Shown one piece after another: positions 1 through 7,799 of a DNA stretch of 26,871 bases. The stretch is taken from positions 1 to 26,871 of the forward strand of contig CAKONF010000014.1 of NCBI GenBank assembly GCA_934097015.1, read 5' to 3'. The DNA comes from an uncultured Bacilli bacterium. Its GTDB lineage: Bacteria; Bacillota_I; Bacilli_A; RF39; UBA660. Position 1 is the stretch's first letter, and every line of letters starts with the position of its first letter. The notes beneath the pieces were generated by a model. The model did not search any database, was not told where the DNA came from, and worked only from the letters and a program-made list of their open reading frames with translations. The translations under genes were made by a program, and so were the position numbers.

Positions 1-89
1 AAAAAATATGCGTAAGTTAATCCTACAAGAATTAAAAGTACTAAAAATATTCCTGTTGTACTTACTATTATTTTTTGTTTACGATTCAT
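1..89 (-). CDS. Exported or membrane-anchored protein, N-terminal part only
   Basis: Only the first 29 codons lie in the window; the gene runs off the left edge. The product begins MNRKQKIIVSTTG, followed by a strongly hydrophobic stretch (about residues 12-24) ending in TYAYF. A short basic start, a hydrophobic core and a YAYF end are what one expects of a signal peptide or an N-terminal anchor of a surface protein. The ATG at 89-87 is preceded by GGAG at a distance of about 10 bases. No function can be given. The leader in front of it is unusual: a promoter at 234-262, a nested inverted repeat, and a 12-base copy of the start region in inverted orientation. Confidence 0.6.
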   Translation of the reverse strand, partial: MNRKQKIIVSTTGIFLVLLILVGLTYAYF

Positions 90-202
90 TCTTTTCACAC
101 TCCTTTTTTTGCACGAAAAAACATATTTCTTTATACCCCCCCCCCCAACGATTTTTGGGGTTGGGGAAGAAGTATGTTTCTTGTTTTTTCATGAATCGTA
201 AA
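78..202 (-). repeat. Nested inverted repeat with G11/C11 tract in a 5' leader
   Basis: Outer arms are perfect: TTTACGATTCAT at 78-89 and ATGAATCGTAAA at 191-202. Inside are AACATATTTCTT (124-135) and AAGAAGTATGTT (about 168-179), complementary at 11 of 12 positions. Inside those, a run of eleven C (136-146) faces GGGGTTGGGG. In the minus-strand transcript the 5' outer arm is complementary to the start codon and the next three codons of the gene at 1-89, so the fold could hide the start. The inner hairpin is followed by TTTTTT on the minus strand and could also terminate transcription. A mobile palindromic element is the other reading. Confidence 0.55.
79..192 (-). other. Short upstream ORF (37 codons) inside the leader
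   Basis: An ATG at 192-190 opens a 37-codon frame beginning MKKQETYFFPNP, containing WGGGYKE where the G11 tract is translated, and ending at 79-81. It overlaps the start of the downstream gene by 11 bases in another frame. There is no clear ribosome binding site before it, and the frame may merely be a by-product of the palindromic sequence. If translated, it could couple to the downstream start, and slippage in the G11 tract would change its frame. Confidence 0.25.
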
Positions 203-233
203 ATTTATTTTTAGGTATTTCTACCTTAAATAT

Positions 234-262
234 AATATATCAAAACTAGTACTTTTTGTAAA
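234..262 (-). promoter_or_regulatory. Promoter for the left-edge gene
   Basis: On the minus strand TTTACA (262-257), a 17-base spacer, then TATATT (239-234) with TG one base upstream (extended -10). The -35 box lies just beyond the stop codon of the ImmA-like gene. Transcription would start near 227, giving a leader of about 140 bases that holds the whole nested inverted repeat. Confidence 0.5.
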
Positions 263-587
263 GAATTTTTTTGATGTTTGTAGTAAAATTTTTTTCTTGT
301 TTTTTTATTTCTTCTTTTAAAGAATATATTCTTGCTAATACTATTACATTTGGTACACTAAAGAATGTTGATAATAAGTCTATTGTTTTATTATTTAATT
401 CATTATTTATTTTTATAAAATAAATTAATTTTTCTAAAAATGAATTTTTTGGTAATAATAAACACATAGCAAAATAATTTACTTCAAATTCATTTTTATC
501 TTTAACAGTCTCTATTTTTTCTTTGCCTATTAATTTATTATAAAAATCTATTAAATTAATATCATTATCTTTATTAGCATAAATCAT
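246..587 (-). CDS. ImmA/IrrE-like protein lacking the HExxH zinc site
   Basis: 113 residues, started by ATG with AGGAGG seven bases upstream. The stretch EFEVNYFAMCLLLPKNSF (about residues 33-50) matches the conserved 'E-x-EAN-x-FA-x-x-LLMP' block that follows the metal site in ImmA/IrrE (M78/DUF955) peptidases. Those enzymes cleave repressors or stress regulators and carry HExxH upstream of this block. Here no HExxH is present and the good ribosome binding site argues that the protein really starts after the place where it would be. It is therefore probably not a protease; it may be a binding or regulatory relic. It sits 24 bases after the CPBP protease gene, probably in the same transcript. 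Family assignment rests on one block. Confidence 0.5.
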   Translation of the reverse strand: MIYANKDNDINLIDFYNKLIGKEKIETVKDKNEFEVNYFAMCLLLPKNSFLEKLIYFIKINNELNNKTIDLLSTFFSVPNVIVLARIYSLKEEIKKQEKNFTTNIKKILYKKY

Positions 588-611
588 ACAGTTTTCCTCC
601 TAGGTGTTATA

Positions 612-1322
612 TTATAACATATTTAACATCATAATTACACTTAATAAATTATTTAATAAATGTAATCCCATGCTTATAAAAATATTATCTGTTTTATAAT
701 ATACGTAAGAAAAATAAATACCCATTACTACGTAGCTAATTGATTGTATTATACCTAATATTAAAGTTATTCCATCACTTAATGGAAATATATGTAATAA
801 TCCAAATAAAGTACCACTAATAATTATATATAAGTATTTATTAGTTATAACTTTTTTAAAACTTAATCTAAATAGTATTTCTTCATAGTATGGTCCTAAA
901 AATGAAACTGATATAAACATTAGTATTGGACTAGCTTTAATATATTCTTGTATTAAATTTTGATTATTACTAATTATATTTGTTGTATCATATTTAAATA
1001 TTGTAAGTATAATAACACTTAAGAAACTAACACTATATTTTAATATAGTAAATATTATAAAATATTTTATTATTAAACTAATATTCTTTGATAAATTATT
1101 TTTTAATTTTTTATAATCTTTTTTTATTGTATTAATATATAATATAGTTGTAAATAAAACTAATACTAAGGATAAAATAAATTGTAATATTACATTTTCT
1201 TTATTACTTAAACTATTTATATTTAATAATTTTAATATTAAACTACTAATATCATTTAAAGAAAAAAAGAATACTAAACATATTAATAATTTTAAAATAT
1301 TATAAATTCTATTCTTTTCCAT
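612..1322 (-). CDS. CPBP-family intramembrane metalloprotease (CAAX/Abi type)
   Basis: 236 residues from the ATG at 1322, which has AGGGTGG upstream; a GTG nine bases earlier is the alternative. It is almost all hydrophobic, with about seven predicted membrane segments. The family signature is present in full: YYEEILFR (Glu148, Glu149, Arg152), FGLLH (His177) and GLHLLNN (His221). CPBP proteins are membrane-embedded proteases related to Rce1; bacterial ones are often found in bacteriocin maturation or self-immunity loci. The gene begins two bases after the stop of a paralogue without catalytic residues, so the two proteins may work as a pair. Substrate unknown. Confidence 0.85.
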   Translation of the reverse strand: MEKNRIYNILKLLICLVFFFSLNDISSLILKLLNINSLSNKENVILQFILSLVLVLFTTILYINTIKKDYKKLKNNLSKNISLIIKYFIIFTILKYSVSFLSVIILTIFKYDTTNIISNNQNLIQEYIKASPILMFISVSFLGPYYEEILFRLSFKKVITNKYLYIIISGTLFGLLHIFPLSDGITLILGIIQSISYVVMGIYFSYVYYKTDNIFISMGLHLLNNLLSVIMMLNML

Positions 1323-1324
1323 GT

Positions 1325-2023
1325 TTACCACCCTATATACTTTAATATTATTATATTACTAACTAAGTATAATCCATATAATACTATACTAAACCATATA
1401 CTATTACTTTTTCTATATAATAAACTTAGTATTATAAATAATATAAAAGTACTTAATGAATTTATTATTACATAAGTTAATGTACCAGATAAAGTAAGTG
1501 CATGACATATACTAGCAAGTAATCCTGATAATAGTATAAATGTATCATTTCTTCTACATATTTTATCAACGCTTAGCAATATTATGGAACAATATATAAA
1601 TGGCGTTATTATATAATCTTTTATTATTTTTATTACTAAATATATATCTAATTTTTTATCAAATATATTATAAAAATTATTTTCTATTATTTTTACATTA
1701 AATATATCTCCTAAGTAATTTACTACGTAATTAAATAAATACATTACTAATACTAAACATATTAACGATACTAACATTATTAATACATTTTTAAATATAT
1801 TGCTATCTTTTCTACTATGTTTAAAATCTTTTTTATATAATAAATATATTATAAAACACATTACTAATTTAATAACTATATCTATAATCATTCTAACTGT
1901 ATTACTGTAATTATAAATATTTATGTTTAATAAACTTAGTAATTTATAAGTATATGGTTCAAAATATACTAATAATAATATACTTAATATAATTCCTATT
2001 ATTCCAGACAATTTTTTATTCAT
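1325..2023 (-). CDS. CPBP-like multi-pass membrane protein, catalytically dead paralogue
   Basis: 232 residues from the ATG at 2023, with AGGGTGA upstream; a GTG start at 2032 is possible but overlaps that site. About seven or eight hydrophobic segments. The C-terminal third lines up with the next gene's CPBP domain: TPFIYCSIILLSVDK takes the place of GPYYEEILFR, ASICHAL that of FGLLH, and VLYGLYLVSN that of GLHLLNN. The two catalytic Glu, the Arg and the last His are thus gone while one His remains. It is probably a partner or scaffold rather than an enzyme. It has its own promoter and leads the three-gene set. Confidence 0.65.
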   Translation of the reverse strand: MNKKLSGIIGIILSILLLVYFEPYTYKLLSLLNINIYNYSNTVRMIIDIVIKLVMCFIIYLLYKKDFKHSRKDSNIFKNVLIMLVSLICLVLVMYLFNYVVNYLGDIFNVKIIENNFYNIFDKKLDIYLVIKIIKDYIITPFIYCSIILLSVDKICRRNDTFILLSGLLASICHALTLSGTLTYVIINSLSTFILFIILSLLYRKSNSIWFSIVLYGLYLVSNIIILKYIGW

Positions 2024-2043
2024 TACTATCACCCTGTACTTTA

Positions 2044-2072
2044 ATAATATAATACATAGTAATATTTTTCAA
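2044..2072 (-). promoter_or_regulatory. Promoter of the CPBP gene set
   Basis: Minus strand: TTGAAA (2072-2067), 17-base spacer, TATTAT (2049-2044), about 20 bases before the start codon at 2023. Confidence 0.5.
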
Positions 2073-2074
2073 GA

Positions 2075-2710
2075 TTATTTTTTTATTATATATATTTTAT
2101 TATTTTTATAAAATGAATAAAATACATCATTTAATAATATTTTTTTATTATGTAAATTATTTATTAACCAAGATTCACTTTTATTGATATATTTTAGTGT
2201 TTCATATTGTATTTCTGTATCTATAATAAGAGGCATAGGAAAATCACTTTTTGTTTTTAATATATTATATTTGAATATACTTAGTTTACCATTTTGTTCT
2301 AATATAGCATATTCTACATCACTAATAGATTTTATACTTTTTTGTCTTAATTCTAGCAATATATCATCTAAACTATATCTATTTTTTATTAATTCTTTAT
2401 AATTTATTTTTCCATTGCTAATAATTATACTAGGCTTTCCACCCATAACATTATTAAATTTTTTAGATTTTAATGATATTTTCGCAAGTATTATTTCTAA
2501 TAATACTAATGCACTTATTGGGACTATAGCAAGTATCATGGAATCGTTTATATTCTCTATACTTATTGCAATTAATTCAGCCATTAAAATAGATACTATT
2601 AAGTCTATTACTTCTAATTGACTTATCTCTCTTTTTCCCATTATTCTGTATGCAAATACTACGAAAAAATAAAAAAATATTGTTCTAAATAATGCATTTA
2701 ATATATCCAT
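2075..2710 (-). CDS. DUF421 / YetF-family membrane protein
   Basis: 211 residues from the ATG at 2710 (GGTGA four bases upstream). The longer frame upstream would run through a terminator and is rejected. Three hydrophobic segments occupy about residues 5-75, including the family hallmark YRIMGKREISQLEVIDLIVSI (cited here as YRIMGKREISQ at about 21-31). The cytoplasmic part carries NVMGGKPSIIISNGKINYKEL and DILLELRQKSIKSISDVEYA-like blocks typical of the family. B. subtilis members (YetF, YdfR and others) are linked to spore germination or membrane roles, but the biochemical job is not settled. The gene lies after the terminator of a dead thioredoxin-like gene, so it needs its own promoter, which I could not fix. 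Confidence 0.85.
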   Translation of the reverse strand: MDILNALFRTIFFYFFVVFAYRIMGKREISQLEVIDLIVSILMAELIAISIENINDSMILAIVPISALVLLEIILAKISLKSKKFNNVMGGKPSIIISNGKINYKELIKNRYSLDDILLELRQKSIKSISDVEYAILEQNGKLSIFKYNILKTKSDFPMPLIIDTEIQYETLKYINKSESWLINNLHNKKILLNDVFYSFYKNNKIYIIKK

Positions 2711-2756
2711 ATTATCACCAATATTATTATGGTAAATATTATAGTTTTTTAAACAA

Positions 2757-2777
2757 AAAAAGGCACAAAGCCTTTTT
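2757..2777 (-). terminator. Rho-independent terminator
   Basis: Stem of 8 bp (2757-2764 with 2770-2777, core GGC/GCC), loop of 5 bases, followed on the minus strand by a long T run. It begins at the stop codon of the thioredoxin-like gene and separates it from the DUF421 gene. Its symmetry could also stop plus-strand transcription. Confidence 0.75.
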
Positions 2778-3006
2778 AATAAGAAGTGAGTAGTTTGCAA
2801 ATTTCACGAGTTGTTAGTACTTTTCCTTCAGAAACAACATTATTGTTAATTATCAAAGCAGGAGTATTTTTTATATTATATTTTTTTAAATAATTAACAT
2901 CATTTATTTCTTTAACATCTATATTAATATCACTATTTATTTTTTTTATATTTTTAATTAATTTAATTCCATTATGTGTTTTACTTCCGACTACTTTTAT
3001 TTCTAT
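2776..3006 (-). pseudogene. Thioredoxin-like small protein without CxxC and without a start codon
   Basis: A 76-codon open frame reads IEIKVVGSKTHNG at its start and NIKNTPALIINNNVVSEGKV towards the end. This matches small redox proteins of the MTH895/TM0996 type, whose members start 'MxIKVxGxGCxxC' and end 'PALxINxxVxSxGKV'. Both cysteines are replaced (Thr and Asn at their places). A strong GGAGG lies 8 bases before the first codon, but that codon is ATA rather than ATG, and an in-frame TAA lies seven codons upstream with no ATG/GTG/TTG between. Loss of the active site and of the start together suggest decay. ATA initiation is the only way it could be made. Confidence 0.6.
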
Positions 3007-3096
3007 ACCTATTTCCTCCTTCCATGATTACATGATACTATAGTAAAATGAATAAGTTGTGAAATAATTATGAAGTTTTTGTGAAATTAATTTATT

Positions 3097-3120
3097 AAAA
3101 AACATGAGTTTAATCTCATG
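3097..3120 (-). terminator. Rho-independent terminator of the MMPL gene
   Basis: CATGAG/CTCATG stem (3103-3108 with 3115-3120), 6-base loop, followed on the minus strand by TTTTTT. It sits five bases after the MMPL stop codon. Confidence 0.7.
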
Positions 3121-3124
3121 AATT

Positions 3125-6100
3125 TTATTTAAATAAATTTTTAATTTTATCTATAAAACTAGTTTTAGTTTCTTTATTAGTATTAGTTTTTTCTTCTACT
3201 TTCTTTTCTTTACTATCTATTACTAATACAAATTTAGTTTCATCAGCATTATTTTTATTAGTTAATTGATATTCATTACCTAAACTAACTAATTTTTTAG
3301 CTCTAGCACTTGTAGGTTTAACTTTATTATCTATTATATCACTTAATACTTTTATACCTTCATCATTGTATTTAGTAATCCCAGTAGATAATTCGTTGAT
3401 ACCATTATCTAACATATCTACACCATTATATAAAGTCCCAAGTGATTCACTAATACTTTTTACAGATTCATTTTTAACTGCATTTGCAACTTCATTAGAT
3501 AATGTTGGTGCAATACTACTTGCTACACTCTCAGCAGTACTTTTTGCAACATCTGCTGATACGCTTTTAGAAACATTTTCTGCAACATAATTAGATGTAT
3601 CACTTAATGCATTTTTAATACTAGTTTCTACAGCAGTTTTTAATGCTATAAATGTTGTATCACTATTTATAGTTGTACAGGCAATTAATTCGTCTGATGT
3701 ATACAAAGAGTAATTATCACCCTTAGTGTTAATAGCATTTTGACATACTAAGTATGAATTATATTCACCAGTTGCTTGTAAGTATGTACCTAATATATTT
3801 AATCCAGCATTATTACCAATGACATTTACTTTAGCATCATTTGGATCCATGTTATTCTTAACTTCTTCCCAAGCTTCATTACTTATAGAACTTAAATAAT
3901 CACTTGTAAAAGTACTACTAACATTACTTACTGTTTTATTTTTTATTGAATTAACATCTTCTTCGCTTAAAGCATTTCCACTACTCTTCTTAAGTTTATC
4001 AATAGAACTAGATAAACTGTTCTTTAAAGTATTTGAACCACTTTTTATTTTCTTAGATGATTCATCTATCAAATTCATATTATCTTGTAAAGCTTTAGTT
4101 TTGTCATATAAACTATCTAAGTCATTTAAACTACTAATATCACTACTACTAATTAATTTAGGAGTTGCAACATTATATATAGAAGGTAATTTAAAATTAG
4201 TTGTGTCAAATGTAATAGTAATATTATTCATATTTTTTAAACTACTAACATTTAAACTTTCATATAATCCTGGAGCACTTAATCCTACCACTATATTCTT
4301 AGTACCAGTAGAAATTACTTTACCATTATTAATATTTATATTAGTATTTTCTTTTCCATCAAGTATCATACCTGTTGTTATTAAAAATGGTATATACACA
4401 GTTTCATTTTTACCATTTATACTAACGTTATGACTATCTTTATTTTTATAATCTATTGATATAGTTACCTTACCTTTTTTACCTAATATATCATCTAATT
4501 CTTTTACTTTACCATCTAATTTATAAGTAATACTTAATTCAATAGGTAAATCTTTATCATATTTACCTTGATAAAATATATCGTTTTTATTAGAATTCCA
4601 TACAATCTTATTATTATCTATCTTATATGTTTCATCACCATTTATATTTAAAATATCTTTTAATTCTGAATAATCATTTATATTTTCTAACTTTTCATCA
4701 TTTATTAAATGTTCATTAACAAAAGTTGTTTTTAATTTACCATTATATTCTAATTTACTATATACTGTTTCATTTTTACTTAAAGCATGTACTGGAGTTG
4801 CAAATAAAGATAATATTAGAAATGAACTAACAATAGTATTTTTAATCTTTTTATTCATATTAACTTTCCTTTCTTTTATAACAAATTTATCAAATATTAA
4901 TAGTATAGATGGTAATACAGTTATTACTACTATCATACTTATTATGGCACCCCTTGAAATTAATGTACAAAGAGAACCAACCATTTCAAGTTTAGAATAA
5001 ATTCCTACACCAAATGTTGCTGCAAAGAAACATAATCCACTAACAAATATTGAGTGTCCATTATAATCAAGTGTTAATTTCATAGCCTCTTTCTTATCAT
5101 ATTTCTTTCTATTTTCTATATATGTTGTAGTAAGAAGTATTGCATAATCTATTGTAGCCCCTAACTGTATAGTACCTAGTACTATTGGTGCTACGAATGG
5201 AAGTACTGTTCCACTAAAGTATGATATAGACATATTAGTGAAAATAGCAAACTCTATTGCAAGTATTAAAAGTATTGGTAAAGATAAACTATGAAGTACA
5301 ATAATTAATATAATAAATATACAAACTATAGAAGAATAATTAACATTTTTAAAGTCAGTATCACTTATATTAATTAAGTCTTTCATTAAAGGACCTTCAC
5401 CTGCTACAATAGCAGTATCATCATATTTTTTAACAATATCATTAACTTTAACTATTTGATTATTCAATTCATCACTAGCAACTTCATAAATTGAATTTAA
5501 AAGTATTGCTTGATATTTATCATTTTTAAATATATTTAATGTATCTTCATCTAACATATTATCTGATAAACCAGCATTCTTTAATTCTTCATAAGATAGT
5601 ACAAAATCTATACCATCTACATCTTTTAAAGCATTTATCATATTATTTACATTATTGCTTTTTAAATTACTGTTAACTAATATTATTTCTGGACTAACTA
5701 TATTATAATTATCTCTTAAATAATTATTGGTACTAATACTTTCTAATGTTTCTGGCAATGATTTATCTATTTTATAATATACACTAACTTTGTTATTAGC
5801 TAAATACATAGGAACCAATAATATTAAGAATATTATAAATATTAATTTATTATGTTTTATAACAAAATTGTTTAATGGACTGAAATTAATTTTGAAACTC
5901 TTATGTTTAGTTTTTTCTATATATTTATCAAATGTAAGAAGTAATGCTGGGAATAATGTAATAACACTTATAACACCTAGTAAAACTCCTTTTGCCATTA
6001 CTACACCTAAATCTCGTCCTAAAGTTAATTTCATAGTACAAAGTACTAAGAATCCAGCAATTGTTGTTAAACTACTACCCATAACTGATTTAAATGTTTC

Positions 6101-6904
6101 AACTATTGCTTCACTCATAGCCTCATTTCTATTCTCATATTTTTTCTTTTTATCTTCATAAGAATGATATAAGAATATAGAAAAATCTGTAGTAACTCCT
6201 AGCTGTAAAACAGCAACTAAAGCTTTAGTAATATATGATATTTCTCCTAAAAATATATTACTACCTAAATTAAATAATATAGCACAACCAATATTACCTA
6301 GTAATAATACTGGAACTAAGTATGAATCAAGTGATAACTCCAACACTAATATACATAGTACTACAGCAATAACAATATATATCATTATTTCACTTTCACT
6401 TAAATTCATAGTATCAAGTACCATACTACTCATACCACCAAGTTTCATATTTTTAGATATCTTTCTTATTTCTCTAACAGCATCTATTGTAGAATTAGCA
6501 CTAGTACCATCTTTAAAAGTAATAAGTAAAATATCTGTATTATCTTTATGTAAATGACTAGTGACTTCACTTGGTAAGAAATCTACTGGTACATTAGTAC
6601 CAACAACATCATATAAAGATATAACGTTATTTACGCCATCTACATCTTTTATTTTATCCTCTAATTTAATAATATCTTTATTAGATAAATTACTAACTAC
6701 TACTGTACTATAAGAACCCATATCAAAATCATCAGTTAAAATATTTTGTCCTTTAATAGTCTCAATATCACTAGGTAAATAAACTAATATATCATAATTT
6801 ACTTTAGTTAATTTCATACCAATAAAAGATAATACTAATAATATTAGAGAAATAATTAATATTAATATTTTCTTTTCACAAATCTTATTTGCAAACTTTT
6901 TCAT
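3125..6904 (-). CDS. MMPL/RND-family transporter fused to a large exported C-terminal domain
   Basis: 1259 residues from the ATG at 6904 (GAAGGGAG upstream). Residues 1-680 form a standard MMPL transporter of two repeats. Each has an N-terminal membrane helix, an extracellular domain and a bundle of helices with the GVTTDFSIFLYHSYED and GATIDYAILLTTTYIE motifs (Asp in the proton path). Residues from Met683 look like a second protein: NKKIKNTIVSSFLILSLF then ATPVHALSKNE reads as a signal peptide, followed by about 550 residues with beta-rich and Ser/Lys/Asn-rich, coiled-coil-like parts and no final membrane helix. An AAGGAAAG ribosome-binding-like site precedes that Met. Such pumps export lipids or hydrophobic compounds. 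It is divergent from a TetR gene, the likely regulator. Confidence 0.85.
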   Translation of the reverse strand: MKKFANKICEKKILILIISLILLVLSFIGMKLTKVNYDILVYLPSDIETIKGQNILTDDFDMGSYSTVVVSNLSNKDIIKLEDKIKDVDGVNNVISLYDVVGTNVPVDFLPSEVTSHLHKDNTDILLITFKDGTSANSTIDAVREIRKISKNMKLGGMSSMVLDTMNLSESEIMIYIVIAVVLCILVLELSLDSYLVPVLLLGNIGCAILFNLGSNIFLGEISYITKALVAVLQLGVTTDFSIFLYHSYEDKKKKYENRNEAMSEAIVETFKSVMGSSLTTIAGFLVLCTMKLTLGRDLGVVMAKGVLLGVISVITLFPALLLTFDKYIEKTKHKSFKINFSPLNNFVIKHNKLIFIIFLILLVPMYLANNKVSVYYKIDKSLPETLESISTNNYLRDNYNIVSPEIILVNSNLKSNNVNNMINALKDVDGIDFVLSYEELKNAGLSDNMLDEDTLNIFKNDKYQAILLNSIYEVASDELNNQIVKVNDIVKKYDDTAIVAGEGPLMKDLINISDTDFKNVNYSSIVCIFIILIIVLHSLSLPILLILAIEFAIFTNMSISYFSGTVLPFVAPIVLGTIQLGATIDYAILLTTTYIENRKKYDKKEAMKLTLDYNGHSIFVSGLCFFAATFGVGIYSKLEMVGSLCTLISRGAIISMIVVITVLPSILLIFDKFVIKERKVNMNKKIKNTIVSSFLILSLFATPVHALSKNETVYSKLEYNGKLKTTFVNEHLINDEKLENINDYSELKDILNINGDETYKIDNNKIVWNSNKNDIFYQGKYDKDLPIELSITYKLDGKVKELDDILGKKGKVTISIDYKNKDSHNVSINGKNETVYIPFLITTGMILDGKENTNININNGKVISTGTKNIVVGLSAPGLYESLNVSSLKNMNNITITFDTTNFKLPSIYNVATPKLISSSDISSLNDLDSLYDKTKALQDNMNLIDESSKKIKSGSNTLKNSLSSSIDKLKKSSGNALSEEDVNSIKNKTVSNVSSTFTSDYLSSISNEAWEEVKNNMDPNDAKVNVIGNNAGLNILGTYLQATGEYNSYLVCQNAINTKGDNYSLYTSDELIACTTINSDTTFIALKTAVETSIKNALSDTSNYVAENVSKSVSADVAKSTAESVASSIAPTLSNEVANAVKNESVKSISESLGTLYNGVDMLDNGINELSTGITKYNDEGIKVLSDIIDNKVKPTSARAKKLVSLGNEYQLTNKNNADETKFVLVIDSKEKKVEEKTNTNKETKTSFIDKIKNLFK

Positions 6905-6979
6905 ATTTTTTCTCCCTTCAAAAAGTATTTTATTAAAACATATAAAAAAATAACACACAATATATTAATAATAAGTATG

Positions 6980-7029
6980 TTATCCAACAAAATATAAAAT
7001 ATGTATTAATATTTATCCAACAAAATATA
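6980..7029. repeat. Two 17-bp direct repeats in the MMPL/tetR control region (candidate operator)
   Basis: TTATCCAACAAAATATA occurs exactly at 6980-6996 and 7013-7029, 33 bases apart, close to three helical turns, so both copies face the same side of the DNA. On the minus strand each copy contains TTGGAT. From the first copy, TTGGAT, a 17-base spacer and TATATT make a plausible promoter for the MMPL gene. Binding by the neighbouring TetR protein would block it. TetR sites are usually palindromic, and these are not obviously so. Confidence 0.55.
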
Positions 7030-7036
7030 CTTTATC

Positions 7037-7064
7037 TTTACTTTTGTAAAATATATCATATAAT
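7037..7064 (+). promoter_or_regulatory. Promoter of the tetR-type gene
   Basis: TTTACT (7037-7042), 16-base spacer, TATAAT (7059-7064). Transcription would start near 7071, giving a very short or absent leader. Confidence 0.5.
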
Positions 7065-7079
7065 ATTGTTGTGGTTATT

Positions 7080-7643
7080 ATGAAAGAGAAAAAAGATTTA
7101 AGAATTATAAAAACTAAAATGGCATTATATAATGCATTAACTAATTTAATGAAAGATAAAACATTTGAAGAAATAAGAGTAAGTGATATATGTAATGAAG
7201 CATTAATTAATAGGTCGACATTTTATGCTCATTATGATGATAAGTATGAATTACTTGTAGATTTTTTAAAGAATGTTGAAAATGAATTAACTAGTGAATT
7301 ATCTAAAAACAATAATATAGTTAATACTAAAGAATATTATATAGAACTTATTAGATTATTTTTAAATCATATTGAAGAAAAGAAAGATATATATAATTCA
7401 ATTATGATTAATAATAGAAATAGTATTATGATGGATATTTTACTTAATGTAGTTAATAATGATTTATTAAATAAAGCAAACGATAATAATAATAGTGTTA
7501 TTCCAAGTGATATAGCTGCTAAATTTTATTTAGGTGGTGTTATTAATTTAGGAATAGACTATATTAGTAATAATAAATATTCTAAAGAAGATTTAATTAA
7601 ATATTATAGTATTTTAATACCAGATAATATAGGAAAAGAGTAA
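7080..7643 (+). CDS. TetR/AcrR-family transcriptional regulator
   Basis: 187 residues from the ATG at 7080. A GTG at 7071 is the alternative, since the ribosome binding site is weak and the promoter so close that a leaderless mRNA is possible. Residues 1-60 hold the TetR DNA-binding domain: RIIKTKMALYNALTNLM, then TFEEIRVSDICNEALINRST as helix-turn-helix, and FYAHYDDKYELL. The C-terminal half is helical and matches the TetR_C group found beside Firmicutes pumps and the DhaS-like regulators. It is the only plus-strand gene in the first 23 kb and stands head to head with the MMPL transporter, so it most likely represses that pump and itself through the paired repeats at 6980-7029. The ligand is unknown. 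Confidence 0.88.
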   Translation: MKEKKDLRIIKTKMALYNALTNLMKDKTFEEIRVSDICNEALINRSTFYAHYDDKYELLVDFLKNVENELTSELSKNNNIVNTKEYYIELIRLFLNHIEEKKDIYNSIMINNRNSIMMDILLNVVNNDLLNKANDNNNSVIPSDIAAKFYLGGVINLGIDYISNNKYSKEDLIKYYSILIPDNIGKE

Positions 7644-7668
7644 TTATCAGTTACTCTTTATTTTTTTT
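7635..7668 (+). terminator. Rho-independent terminator of the tetR-type gene
   Basis: AAAGAGTAA (7635-7643, containing the stop codon) pairs perfectly with TTACTCTTT (7651-7659), 7-base loop, then T8 at 7661-7668. Confidence 0.85.
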
Positions 7669-7784
7669 CATTAACATATAATTTATATCCAATTAAAATC
7701 TATATTAGAATTAGTACTATCACCATTATCTAAAATAGTTATATATGAATCACCAGTTAATTTTATACTAGATGTTTTATCAAA
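7658..7784 (-). pseudogene. 3' remnant of a surface carbohydrate-binding-type protein, frameshifted
   Basis: The minus strand reads DKTSSIKLTGDSYITILDNG, then DSTNSNIDFN, where the frame breaks. One base later it continues as GYKLYVNEKK and stops at 7658-7660. Joined, the end reads NIDFN-GYKLYVNEKK, like the repeated 'xSNIDFNGYxLYVNG' block in extracellular carbohydrate-binding (Cthe_2159-like) proteins. One extra T in AATTGGA explains the shift. Only the last 40 or so codons remain and there is no start. The family match is from memory of the motif and is tentative; that it is a frameshifted gene end is firmer. Confidence 0.45.
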
Positions 7785-7799
7785 TTATAACAAATAATA

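Noticed and set aside
8..214. Plus-strand 68-residue ORF at the left edge.
   Set aside because: It is the antisense of the exported-protein start and runs through the C11 palindrome; no ribosome binding site.
4101..4433. Plus-strand ORFs inside the MMPL gene, up to 123 codons (also 3366-3590 and 5790-6161).
   Set aside because: They are antisense shadows caused by the codon bias of the long MMPL gene; no promoters or ribosome binding sites and hydrophobic composition mirrors the sense frame.
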